A stretch of DNA of 5,876 nt, from positions 1 through 5,876 of the forward strand of contig DPKY01000103.1 in the NCBI GenBank assembly GCA_003542275.1, written 5' to 3'. The DNA is from Methylococcaceae bacterium. GTDB lineage: Bacteria; Pseudomonadota; Gammaproteobacteria; Methylococcales; Methylomonadaceae. Position 1 is the stretch's first letter, and each line of letters opens with the position of its first letter. Below, in pieces: positions 1 through 5,876 of the stretch. The position numbers were made by a program, and so were the translations under genes. The notes beneath the pieces are model-generated. The model was given only the letters and a program-made list of their open reading frames with translations, had not been told where the DNA came from and ran no database searches.

Positions 1-678
1 CAAGGTTTAGAAAAACTCGCGCAGTCATTTTTAGAGGTAGACGCGATTATTCACCGTTTAGCCCGTCGTTATGACGATGTGTTCTTAGAGCAATTCTGCA
101 CAATCGCCCCCTTAAACGACAGCATTAAAGCGTCTAAATCGGCCATGCAAGCGTGGCTTGATGACATTGAAGCGCGATTAAAACAAGCCGATGACTTGGC
201 CGTGTTTAGCTGTGAGCTTGACTACCATAGCGCAGAGGATTTTAGAATCATGGTGACCAAGCGCCGGCACGGCACGAGTAAACTCTTTGTCTTGCCAACG
301 CTTTTTTTCAATAGCGCCGATTATCAACGTATTGGCAATTACTATAACGAGACCGCTGGAATGTTTAACGCTGAATCGGTCATGAAGATGGGTGAGCGTG
401 AGCAATTCGTTGACAATTTTAAACAAGCCTTTGAATGGATGATGCGCGAAATTAAGAAAGGACAAACTATTCAGCGCTACAAAGGGCTTGGCGAAATGAA
501 TCCTGATCAATTGTGGGAAACGACGCTGGATAGTCAAAATCGTCGTTTGTTGCAAGTACGCATTGAGGATGCGATTGCTGCCGATGACATTTTCACTACG
601 CTCATGGGCGATGTGGTTGAACCACGTCGTGATTTTATTGTCAAACACGCGCTTGATGTATCAAATCTGGACGTTTAA
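1..678 (+). CDS. gyrB: DNA gyrase subunit B, C-terminal part (5' end outside window)
   Basis: The frame is open from base 1 and ends in TAA at 676-678, giving 225 codons of the C-terminal part of GyrB, which is about 800 residues in gammaproteobacteria. With GyrA it forms the A2B2 type II topoisomerase that introduces negative supercoils using ATP. The diagnostic part is the end of the TOPRIM/C-terminal domain: YKGLGEMN at local codons 160-167, followed by LWETT, then RRLLQV, TLMGD and VEPRRDFI, and a final NLDV. This separates it from ParE, whose tail differs. Local codons 1 to about 145 are much less conserved and match the long insertion in gammaproteobacterial GyrB; the segment containing LEKL and RRY aligns from memory with E. 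coli GyrB. Lgt starts 2 nt after the stop, which suggests co-transcription. The frame and C-terminus are intact. Confidence 0.96.
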   Translation, partial: QGLEKLAQSFLEVDAIIHRLARRYDDVFLEQFCTIAPLNDSIKASKSAMQAWLDDIEARLKQADDLAVFSCELDYHSAEDFRIMVTKRRHGTSKLFVLPTLFFNSADYQRIGNYYNETAGMFNAESVMKMGEREQFVDNFKQAFEWMMREIKKGQTIQRYKGLGEMNPDQLWETTLDSQNRRLLQVRIEDAIAADDIFTTLMGDVVEPRRDFIVKHALDVSNLDV

Positions 679-680
679 TC

Positions 681-1469
681 ATGCTCACCTACCCTGCTAT
701 TGATCCTGTTGCGTTATCGATTGGTTTTATCCACATTCACTGGTACGGCATCATGTACCTAATTGGTTTTGCGGCAGTGTTAATACTTGGACAGCAACGT
801 GCCAAACAAGCATGGTCACCTATTCAACCCGACGCTGTCGAAGATTTAGTGACGTATGGCGCGATGGGGGTGATTTTAGGGGGACGGATTGGCTATATTT
901 TATTTTACAATTTTAGTGAATTTTTAAGTAATCCCTTGATTTTATTTAAAATTTGGCAAGGGGGAATGTCCTTTCATGGCGGGATGCTGGGCGTTTTTGC
1001 GGCAATGACATGGTTTGCTAAAAAACAAGGCTGTACGCTTTGGCAACTCACGGATTTTATTGCACCGATGGCACCTATTGGACTTGGGGCGGGGCGCATT
1101 GGTAATTTTATCAATTCTGAGCTGTGGGGGCGACCAACCGACGTGCCTTGGGCAATGATTTTCCCTAATGGCGGGCCCCTTGCACGCCATCCTTCACAGC
1201 TTTACGAGGCGTTTTTGGAAGGTGTCGTGCTGTTTTTGTTGCTTTGGTGTTATACACAAAAGCAACGTCCTGTGATGGCCGCGACAGGGCTTTCGGTTGC
1301 GTTTTATGGTGTTTTTCGTTTTTTTATTGAATTTTTTAGAATGCCCGATGCACAATTGGGTTATTTAGCACTCGACTGGGTGACGATGGGGCAGGTCTTA
1401 TCTACGCCCATGATCATTGTTGGGACAGGGCTTGTTATCTTCGCTTACAAAACGCCGCACCGCGCATGA
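681..1469 (+). CDS. lgt: Prolipoprotein diacylglyceryl transferase
   Basis: This inner-membrane enzyme transfers diacylglycerol from phosphatidylglycerol to the lipobox cysteine of prolipoproteins, the first step of lipoprotein maturation. The 262-residue product is a little shorter than E. coli Lgt (about 291) and has several hydrophobic segments, for example residues 21-37, 60-77, 97-111, 181-190 and 240-256. Signature elements are HIHWYG at 18-23, GGRIGY at 67-72, HGGMLG at 99-104, and the Lgt signature [14 protein letters not shown] at 138-151 followed by RHPSQLYEA at 169-177. His99 and Arg139 correspond to the essential H103 and R143 of E. coli by my alignment. The arginine-rich FRFFIEFFR at 212-220 lies near the third conserved arginine. 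ATG at 681 is used because it follows the gyrB stop by 2 nt and gives the normal N-terminus. Only a weak Shine-Dalgarno is visible, so translation may be coupled to gyrB. The stop overlaps the next start. Confidence 0.97.
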   Translation: MLTYPAIDPVALSIGFIHIHWYGIMYLIGFAAVLILGQQRAKQAWSPIQPDAVEDLVTYGAMGVILGGRIGYILFYNFSEFLSNPLILFKIWQGGMSFHGGMLGVFAAMTWFAKKQGCTLWQLTDFIAPMAPIGLGAGRIGNFINSELWGRPTDVPWAMIFPNGGPLARHPSQLYEAFLEGVVLFLLLWCYTQKQRPVMAATGLSVAFYGVFRFFIEFFRMPDAQLGYLALDWVTMGQVLSTPMIIVGTGLVIFAYKTPHRA

Positions 1470-2299
1470 AAAACTATCTTGAGTTACTCGACACGCTGTT
1501 AAGTGACGGCACGCAAAAAGGTGACCGAACAGGCCATGGCACGTTATCTGTATTTGGTTATCAAATGCGTTTTGATTTGGCTGCTGGATTTCCGCTGGTG
1601 ACGACAAAAAAAATCCATTTAAAATCGATTATTCATGAATTACTGTGGTTTTTAAACGGTGATACCAACAATCACTCACTTGAAGCGCATGGTGTGTCGA
1701 TTTGGCGTGAATGGGCAGATGAGCGGGGAGAATTGGGCGGTATTTACGGTAAACAATGGCGGTCGTGGGTGTGTCCAACGGGTGAAACGATTGACCAGAT
1801 TGCGCAGGTTGTTGCGCAAATTAAACATAACCCAAACAGTCGACGCCTCGTTGTGAGCGCGTGGAATGTTGCCGAATTACCCGATGAAACGCTCAGTCCT
1901 CAAGCCAATGTTGCGCAAGGAAAGATGGCGCTTGCACCGTGTCATGCGTTTTTTCAATTTTATGTAGCCAATGGAAAACTCTCTTGTCAGCTCTATCACC
2001 GCAGTTGTGACACGTTTATTGGCTTACCGTTCAATATTGCCAGCTATTCCCTGCTAACGATGATGATTGCCCAGCAATGTGACTTAGCATTGGGGGAATT
2101 TGTGTGGACAGGTGGCGATGTGCATTTGTATTTGCATCATCAAGACCAAGCCAAGCAACAACTTGCCCGCACGCCTCATGTCTTGCCAACGATGAATATC
2201 ACACGCAAGCCGGCGTCTATTTTTGATTATCGTTATGATGATTTTGAATTAATAGGCTATGATGCCGATACACATATTTTTGCCCCTATTGCGATTTAA
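1466..2299 (+). CDS. thyA: Thymidylate synthase (ThyA type)
   Basis: This cytosolic enzyme makes dTMP from dUMP with 5,10-methylenetetrahydrofolate as carbon donor and reductant, supplying thymidine for DNA synthesis. The protein has 277 residues against 264 in E. coli. Conserved parts include DRTGHGT at 20-26 (Arg21 binds phosphate), FPLVTTKK at 42-49, the APCHAFFQF block with nucleophile Cys159, the YHRSCD segment at 177-182 with phosphate-binding arginine, LPFNIASY at 187-194, and a C-terminal AI as in other ThyA. The extra length is a 13-residue insertion at about 141-153, between SAWNVAEL and MALAPCH; I recall similar insertions in Acinetobacter-type ThyA. Position 178 is His where E. 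coli has Gln, beside the conserved Arg. ATG overlaps the lgt TGA as ATGA (1466-1469), without a clear ribosome binding site, which indicates translational coupling. The lgt-thyA order is common in gammaproteobacteria. Confidence 0.98.
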   Translation: MKNYLELLDTLLSDGTQKGDRTGHGTLSVFGYQMRFDLAAGFPLVTTKKIHLKSIIHELLWFLNGDTNNHSLEAHGVSIWREWADERGELGGIYGKQWRSWVCPTGETIDQIAQVVAQIKHNPNSRRLVVSAWNVAELPDETLSPQANVAQGKMALAPCHAFFQFYVANGKLSCQLYHRSCDTFIGLPFNIASYSLLTMMIAQQCDLALGEFVWTGGDVHLYLHHQDQAKQQLARTPHVLPTMNITRKPASIFDYRYDDFELIGYDADTHIFAPIAI

Positions 2300-2303
2300 G
2301 AGG
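2298..2303 (+). promoter_or_regulatory. Ribosome binding site for the mltB-like gene
   Basis: AAGAGG overlaps the thyA stop codon and lies 7 nt before the GTG at 2311. It supports that GTG as the start, although no upstream ATG is available in this frame close to the lipoprotein signal sequence. Confidence 0.7.
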
Positions 2304-2310
2304 TGTATTT

Positions 2311-3345
2311 GTGACGTATTTTGACTTTCGCCGTGTGAGTATTTTCTTTTTGTTGCTTCTCCTTTCGGGGTGCGCTTCAGAGCCTGTTATTCGCCCAAGT
2401 AAACCCTCGCCAGCGGATACGGGAAAAATACCCAGTTACAGTCAAGCACGTCCTATTGTTGGGGTATATGCCAATGTGCCGGCTGTAAACGAATTTGTCG
2501 CACACATGGTGCATGACTACGGTTTTTCAGAAGATTATTTAAACGCTTTATTCTCTCAAGCCAATAAATTAGACAGCGTATTGCGTCTTGAAGTCGATCC
2601 TTTCGTGCCGCCTAAACCCAAATATCAAGGCCCTATTTCAACCGAACCCGCTATTCCTCCCAAACCCACACCAACGCCCGGCTGGGGGACGTATCGTCGG
2701 CAATTTATTGATGAAACACACATCAATAACGGTGTGCGATTCTGGCAAGAAAATGAAGCGGCGTTGCAACGTGCGGCGGCCACTTATCACGTAGACCCTG
2801 AATACATTGTCGGTATTATTGGCGTGGAAACGTATTTTGGGCGCAATGTTGGCAAAACCAACACGTTTGATGCGTTGAGTACGCTTGCCTTTTTTACGGT
2901 GCGTCGCGCAGAATATTTCACCAAAGAATTAGAAAATTTTTTATTGATGACGCAAGAGGAGCGTTGCGAGCCACGCAAAATTGTTGGGTCATGGGCGGGA
3001 GCGATGGGGTTGGGGCAATTTATGCCAAAAAGTTTCCGCAAATTAGCCGTCGATTTCAATGGTGATGGCAAACGGGATTTATGGAATTCAGAAGACGCCA
3101 TCGGTAGCGTCGCACATTATTTTAGTACGTCAGGCTGGAAATTTAATCAACTCGTCGCAACGCCGGCAAATAGCAGCGCTCTTAGCGGCGATTACGTTAT
3201 TTTAGGCACTGAAAACGGCAATGAATTTTGGACGGTAGGCGATAATTTTAAAACAATCAAAAAGTACAACAGTAGCAATAAATACGCTATGGCGGTTCAT
3301 CAACTCGGTCAAACGATAAAACAGCGTTATTTAATGCGAAAGTAA
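2311..3345 (+). CDS. mltB: Lipoprotein lytic murein transglycosylase B family
   Basis: Predicted membrane-anchored lytic transglycosylase that cleaves the MurNAc-GlcNAc bond in peptidoglycan, leaving 1,6-anhydroMurNAc ends. The 344 residues begin with a lipoprotein signal: basic N-region with Arg7-Arg8, hydrophobic core to residue 18, and lipobox LSGC with Cys21 as lipidation site. Residue 22 is Ala, so outer-membrane sorting is expected rather than Asp-type inner-membrane retention. A proline-rich stretch at about 96-123 (PPKPK, then PPKPTPTPG) interrupts the N-terminal domain. The catalytic region has IGVETYFGR at 170-178 with Glu173 as probable general acid, like MltB Glu162 of E. coli. 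GAMGLGQFMP at 230-239 is the conserved substrate-groove motif. An EF-hand-like loop, DFNGDGKRDLW at 248-258, matches the calcium loop known in MltB. The GTG start has a good ribosome binding site. Its lipidation would need the Lgt encoded two genes upstream. The exact paralogue name within the MltB family is inferred. Confidence 0.9.
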   Translation: MTYFDFRRVSIFFLLLLLSGCASEPVIRPSKPSPADTGKIPSYSQARPIVGVYANVPAVNEFVAHMVHDYGFSEDYLNALFSQANKLDSVLRLEVDPFVPPKPKYQGPISTEPAIPPKPTPTPGWGTYRRQFIDETHINNGVRFWQENEAALQRAAATYHVDPEYIVGIIGVETYFGRNVGKTNTFDALSTLAFFTVRRAEYFTKELENFLLMTQEERCEPRKIVGSWAGAMGLGQFMPKSFRKLAVDFNGDGKRDLWNSEDAIGSVAHYFSTSGWKFNQLVATPANSSALSGDYVILGTENGNEFWTVGDNFKTIKKYNSSNKYAMAVHQLGQTIKQRYLMRK

Positions 3346-3364
3346 TTTCCCCTTCCCTTTTTTT
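3346..3364 (+). other. Pyrimidine-only tract between mltB and ychF
   Basis: Immediately after the mltB-like stop there are 19 consecutive pyrimidines ending in seven T. No GC-rich inverted repeat precedes the T-run, so I do not call an intrinsic terminator. It may simply be leader sequence, so ychF may be read through from upstream or have a promoter I cannot define. Confidence 0.4.
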
Positions 3365-3377
3365 AGACAGTATTTTT

Positions 3378-3382
3378 AGAGA
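3378..3382 (+). promoter_or_regulatory. Probable ribosome binding site of ychF
   Basis: AGAGA, 6 nt upstream of the ATG at 3389, is the only purine-rich stretch in the 43-nt gap. It is a moderate Shine-Dalgarno match. Confidence 0.5.
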
Positions 3383-3388
3383 CAATTT

Positions 3389-4480
3389 ATGGCATTGTAT
3401 TGTGGAATTGTTGGTTTACCCAATGTAGGTAAATCAACATTGTTTAACGCGCTGACCAAAGCGAAAATCGCAGCAGAAAATTACCCTTTTTGCACCATTG
3501 ATCCCAATGTGGGGGTAGTGGCTGTGCCAGATCGTCGTCTTGATGCGTTAGCTGAGATTGTTAAGCCCGAGCGCGTGTTGCCTACGACCATTGAATTTGT
3601 GGACATTGCGGGCCTTGTGGCGGGAGCGTCAAAAGGTGAAGGCCTAGGAAATAAGTTTTTAGCCAATATTCGTGAAACGGACGCGATTGCTCATGTTGTA
3701 CGGTGCTTTCAAGACGATAATGTCGTGCACGTTGCGGGTAAAGTTGACCCATTGCACGATATTGAAGTCATCAATACGGAATTGGCGTTGGCTGACATGG
3801 CTTCAGTTGAAAAAGCCTTACTCAAATCTGCCAAAATTGCGCGTACAGGCAATAAAGAAGAACAAGCCCGAAAAGAGGTTTTAGAGCGCGTGTTAAAACA
3901 ATTAGACGCAGGTGAGCCTGCTCGAGCGCTTGCCTTGAGCGATGATGAGAAAGCATTGATTCGTGATTTGTGTTTAATGACGCTCAAACCGACGATGTAT
4001 ATTGCCAATGTGCAAGATGATGGGTTTGAAAATAACCCCTTACTGGCAGGTGTTCAGGCGTTAGCGCAAAAAGAAGGGGCACGCGTCGTGCCGATTTGCG
4101 CGGCGATTGAAGCGGAAATTGCCCAGCTTGATGACGATGAGAAACAAGAGTTTTTAGAGGATTTAGGCATGGAAGAAGCGGGACTTGATCGCGTGGTGCG
4201 TGCGGGGTATGAATTGCTAAATTTAGCGACGTATTTTACCGCAGGTGTTAAAGAAGTACGTGCCTGGACAATTCCTGTCGGGGCCAGTGCACCGCAAGCC
4301 GCTGGCGTCATTCATAGCGATTTTGAGCGGGGCTTTATTCGCGCAGAAGTGATTTCTTATGACGATTTTATTGCCTTTAAAGGCGAACAAGGCGCAAAAG
4401 ATGCCGGTAAATGGCGCCTTGAAGGCAAAGAATATGTCGTCAAAGACGGTGATGTGGTGCATTTCCGATTCAACGTCTAA
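3389..4480 (+). CDS. ychF: Redox-responsive ribosome-associated ATPase/GTPase YchF (OLA1 family)
   Basis: YchF is an Obg-related P-loop NTPase that binds ribosomes and, unusually for a GTPase-fold protein, hydrolyses ATP; in E. coli it is linked to oxidative-stress responses. The 363-residue length equals the E. coli protein. Visible elements are the Walker A/G1 loop GLPNVGKST at 9-17, the switch I region near TIDPN at 36-40, and G3 [19 protein letters not shown] at 72-90. The G4 region reads NVQD at 207-210 instead of the GTP-specific NKxD, as expected for ATP preference in this family. A helical arm spans about 125-200, and a C-terminal TGS domain runs from about 280 to 362, including [12 protein letters not shown] and the final VVHFRF. 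In many gammaproteobacteria ychF sits beside pth; here an mltB-like gene precedes it and a convergent foreign-looking segment follows. The coding region is intact, so the segment behind it has not damaged it. Confidence 0.97.
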   Translation: MALYCGIVGLPNVGKSTLFNALTKAKIAAENYPFCTIDPNVGVVAVPDRRLDALAEIVKPERVLPTTIEFVDIAGLVAGASKGEGLGNKFLANIRETDAIAHVVRCFQDDNVVHVAGKVDPLHDIEVINTELALADMASVEKALLKSAKIARTGNKEEQARKEVLERVLKQLDAGEPARALALSDDEKALIRDLCLMTLKPTMYIANVQDDGFENNPLLAGVQALAQKEGARVVPICAAIEAEIAQLDDDEKQEFLEDLGMEEAGLDRVVRAGYELLNLATYFTAGVKEVRAWTIPVGASAPQAAGVIHSDFERGFIRAEVISYDDFIAFKGEQGAKDAGKWRLEGKEYVVKDGDVVHFRFNV

Positions 4481-4496
4481 GATTCCATTAGACTAT

Positions 4497-4592
4497 TCAG
4501 GCGGTAGTTAGGTCAATCTGCGGGGTGACTTCCACGTTGCCGGTAGCCGTTTTGAACACTTTGCCTGTGAAGAAGACTTTATCTGCCACTTT
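4497..4592 (-). pseudogene. 3' remnant of an unidentified gene (31 codons plus stop)
   Basis: Read on the minus strand, 4592-4497 gives 31 residues beginning KVADKVFFTGKVFK and ending QIDLTTA, then TGA. The composition is protein-like, with alternating Val/Thr/Lys, and the codons are largely C- or G-ending, as in the adjacent DUF2130-type gene and unlike ychF. There is no ATG. Upstream in frame, five codons of apparently non-coding sequence (reading HPPRP, within the IS-like end) follow a TGA at 4608-4610, so the 5' part is missing. I do not recognise the family. The stop lies 16 nt beyond the ychF stop on the opposite strand, so the two are convergent. It is most likely the tail of a gene lost by deletion; chance openness of a short stretch remains possible. 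Confidence 0.45.
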
Positions 4593-4612
4593 CGGACGGG
4601 GAGGATGTCAAT
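4590..4612. mobile_element. Possible end of an IS200/IS605-family element (half hairpin)
   Basis: The + strand reads TTTCGGACGGGG followed by AGGATGTCAAT. From memory this resembles the terminal part of IS200/IS605-type (TnpB-carrying) elements, where a GC-rich hairpin is followed by a GGATGTCAAT-like end. Only one arm, GGACGGGG, is present here: the expected CCCCGTCC partner is absent from the preceding bases, which are instead the coding-like remnant. No transposase or TnpB gene is in the window. It would therefore be a scar, not an active element, and the assignment rests on similarity I recall rather than on a search. Confidence 0.35.
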
Positions 4613-4619
4613 CATTGAG

Positions 4620-5012
4620 TCAATCCGTGTCTTTGGGCGCGTGCTTGAGCTCAGCAAACTTAGCGGCCATGGTGGGGTTGCCCCGGGTCAGTTTTTTGAT
4701 GGTCACGTCCTGTGCTTTGTCGTTAGCCAAGCGCAGGTTACGGTCGGTACCCAGCAGAGCGTCTTTGGTTTTTTGCAGGTGTATGATCGACTTGTCGATT
4801 TCTTCAATCGCTTTTTCAAAGTTTCTTGATGCCAAGTCGTAGTTTCTGGCGAAGGCCCCTTTAAAGCTCTCTAACTGGTTTTCAAAGTTAGTGATGTCGA
4901 TGTTCTGCGATTTCACCAAGGCGAGTTCGGCCTTGTACTTGAGCGAGTTCAGCGCGGCATTGCGCAGCAGCGTGATGATGGGAATGAAAAATTGTGGACG
5001 CACCACATACAT
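4620..5012 (-). CDS. DUF2130-type protein, C-terminal part (downstream of in-frame stop)
   Basis: This 130-residue frame starts [20 protein letters not shown] and ends in TGA at 4620-4622. It lies in exactly the same frame as the upstream part, separated only by the ochre codon at 5013-5015, and is the normal continuation of DUF2130 proteins. After a hydrophobic start (residues about 7-17), it is predicted helical, with [11 protein letters not shown], a heptad-like stretch over about 45-85, and a conserved-looking end, [13 protein letters not shown]. No further stop or frameshift is visible. An ATG follows the TAA directly, so termination-reinitiation is conceivable, but there is no Shine-Dalgarno sequence before it and the Met is probably ancestral. 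It is best regarded as the 3' part of a broken gene, or of an intact gene if the stop is a sequencing error. Confidence 0.75.
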   Translation of the reverse strand: MYVVRPQFFIPIITLLRNAALNSLKYKAELALVKSQNIDITNFENQLESFKGAFARNYDLASRNFEKAIEEIDKSIIHLQKTKDALLGTDRNLRLANDKAQDVTIKKLTRGNPTMAAKFAELKHAPKDTD

Positions 5013-5015
5013 TTA
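5013..5015 (-). other. Premature ochre stop (TAA) splitting the DUF2130-type gene
   Basis: On the minus strand the codons read TAC CCA TAA ATG TAT, giving YP-stop-MY. Homologues I recall have a lysine here (RYPKMYVVRP), and AAA to TAA is one base change. The frame is continuous on both sides, so this is a nonsense change or base-call error, not an indel. Confidence 0.8.
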
Positions 5016-5819
5016 TGGGTAGCGGTACGACACATCCACGATGCCGGAATTGTAGAGCTCACTCTCCGATTCTATGAGAGATACCAGCACGGCGTATTCG
5101 CAGCCCTTTTCGGTGCGATCTTTGTCTAGCTCTTTGAAGAAATCCTCGTTCTTTTTCTTAGTGGTGGTCGTGTCGCTTTCATTCTTCATCTCGAACATGA
5201 TTGAAACGATCTCGGTGCCAGACTCATCCGAATCACGGAAGATATAGTCACCTTTACTCCCAGACCGGGCATCGTTATCCTTCTCGAAATAGGCTCTCGG
5301 GAATGCGGTTGCTCTGATCCGGTTGAATTCAGTCTCACAATGCTGCTCAAGCGTTTCACCTACCATCTTGGTTGAAAGCTTGGCTTTCATATCTTTGAGG
5401 CGTTCAATCGCGTCATCCCGGTCCTTGATCTGAGTTTCATACTTATCCTTGAGAGACCTTTCAGAAAGCTGCTTCTCAAGCTCAGAACGTTCAAGACCCG
5501 CGCGAAGATCATTGCGCTCTTTCTCGATATGGCTCACCGCCTCGGTAATGGCCAGCTTTTTAGCCACCTCAATGGCATCCAGCTTTGCTAAAAGCACCTG
5601 AACTTCGGCATCCTTAGAAGACAAAGCCTGCTGCAACTGGCCGGAAACTTCGCTCCTGGCCAGCTCAACGGCACTCTTCTTCTCCATTTCCGCGAACTCG
5701 AGTCGTTCTTTCAGTTGCTTATCGAATTCATTATCGCGAACCTGCTTCAGGATATCGGCATAGCCAGCCTCATCGATCTTGAATGCTTTATGACAATGAG
5801 GGCAAATAATCTCGTTCAT
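5013..5819 (-). CDS. DUF2130-type coiled-coil protein with PD-(D/E)xK-like domain, N-terminal part
   Basis: The 268 residues from the ATG at 5819 make up the N-terminal two thirds of a DUF2130-type protein (about 400 codons if the stop is read through). The start carries CPHCHKAF at 6-13, a half zinc-ribbon-like Cys-x-x-Cys. Residues about 25-150 are charged and heptad-rich, a long coiled coil. A globular domain follows: ETLEQHCETEFNRI at 155-168, then GDYIF with Asp191, and FEMKNE with Glu210 and Lys212. The D...ExK order fits a PD-(D/E)xK nuclease core, an inference from pattern; activity and substrate are unknown. An in-frame GTG at 5852 would add 11 residues, but the ATG at 5819 has a strong ribosome binding site and puts the Cys pair near the N-terminus. 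It runs against ychF, with different codon preference, suggesting acquisition. The protein as encoded lacks its C-terminal third. Confidence 0.82.
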   Translation of the reverse strand: MNEIICPHCHKAFKIDEAGYADILKQVRDNEFDKQLKERLEFAEMEKKSAVELARSEVSGQLQQALSSKDAEVQVLLAKLDAIEVAKKLAITEAVSHIEKERNDLRAGLERSELEKQLSERSLKDKYETQIKDRDDAIERLKDMKAKLSTKMVGETLEQHCETEFNRIRATAFPRAYFEKDNDARSGSKGDYIFRDSDESGTEIVSIMFEMKNESDTTTTKKKNEDFFKELDKDRTEKGCEYAVLVSLIESESELYNSGIVDVSYRYP

Positions 5820-5827
5820 ATCTAATG

Positions 5828-5834
5828 CTTCCTT
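5828..5834 (-). promoter_or_regulatory. Ribosome binding site deciding the DUF2130 gene start
   Basis: The minus strand reads AAGGAAG, 8 nt before the ATG at 5819-5817. This near-ideal Shine-Dalgarno lies inside the extension that would be translated from the GTG at 5852, so the ATG is the preferred start. Confidence 0.75.
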
Positions 5835-5876
5835 TAATACGTTAATTGCCACGCAACTTAAGCGGCTTGCCTCTCA

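Noticed and set aside
178..648. 156-codon minus-strand frame inside gyrB
   Set aside because: It is fully antisense to clearly conserved gyrB coding sequence and has no recognisable domain.
4475..4493. Inverted repeat GTCTAA-7 nt-TTAGAC at the ychF stop as a terminator
   Set aside because: The 6-bp stem is AT-rich with only two GC pairs and no T-run follows, so it would be a poor terminator; likely chance.
4614..4624. ATTGA-G-TCAAT palindrome beside the DUF2130 stop
   Set aside because: An 11-bp palindrome is easily explained by chance, and it overlaps coding sequence and the repeated TCAATC; no operator context is visible.
4525..4842. Plus-strand open frame of 105 codons opposite the DUF2130 C-terminus
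   Set aside because: It is the antisense shadow of the minus-strand DUF2130 tail and gene remnant; its Ser/Leu-rich product has no recognisable domain.
5820..5852. GTG at 5852 as the DUF2130 gene start
   Set aside because: A strong Shine-Dalgarno sits inside this extension, 8 nt before the ATG at 5819, and the shorter form has the expected N-terminus with the Cys pair close to the start.
5835..5876. Promoter for the DUF2130 gene
   Set aside because: TATTAA and TTGCGT occur on the minus strand but only 11 nt apart, too close for a sigma-70 promoter; the true promoter is probably outside the window.

Overview
The window looks like part of a gammaproteobacterial chromosome of moderate to low GC. 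On the left is a compact, co-directional block of conserved genes on the + strand. On the right is a minus-strand segment with different codon habits and signs of decay. The gammaproteobacterial assignment rests on three things: a GyrB tail that carries the long insertion typical of that class, the lgt-thyA pair, and the MltB-type lytic transglycosylase. ThyA carries a 13-residue insertion that I associate, from memory, with Moraxellaceae-type sequences. I cannot name the genus with confidence.

Positions 1-4480 (+ strand) hold the 3' part of gyrB (DNA gyrase B), lgt (prolipoprotein diacylglyceryl transferase), thyA (thymidylate synthase), an mltB-like lipoprotein lytic transglycosylase, and ychF (ribosome-associated P-loop NTPase). 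The first four are packed tightly: a 2-nt gap, an ATGA overlap, then an 11-nt gap. They are probably co-transcribed, with lgt and thyA translationally coupled. Lgt would perform the first lipidation step on MltB, which has a clear lipobox, so enzyme and client are near neighbours. ychF follows after a 43-nt gap that contains an unbroken pyrimidine tract.

Positions 4481-5876 (- strand) converge on ychF. The main item is a gene for a DUF2130-type protein: a short Cys-x-x-Cys head, a long coiled coil, and a domain with a D...ExK pattern as in PD-(D/E)xK nucleases. One in-frame ochre codon (5013-5015) splits it, and the same frame continues intact for 130 more codons. Beyond its 3' end lies a short sequence resembling one half of an IS200/IS605-family terminal hairpin. 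This is fused to a 31-codon tail of another, unidentified gene whose stop lies 16 nt from the ychF stop. I read this segment as a horizontally acquired, partly eroded accessory insertion placed just behind ychF. No RNA genes or CRISPR arrays were seen. I do not claim a new system: the split nuclease-like gene and the scarred junction are the parts most worth checking.
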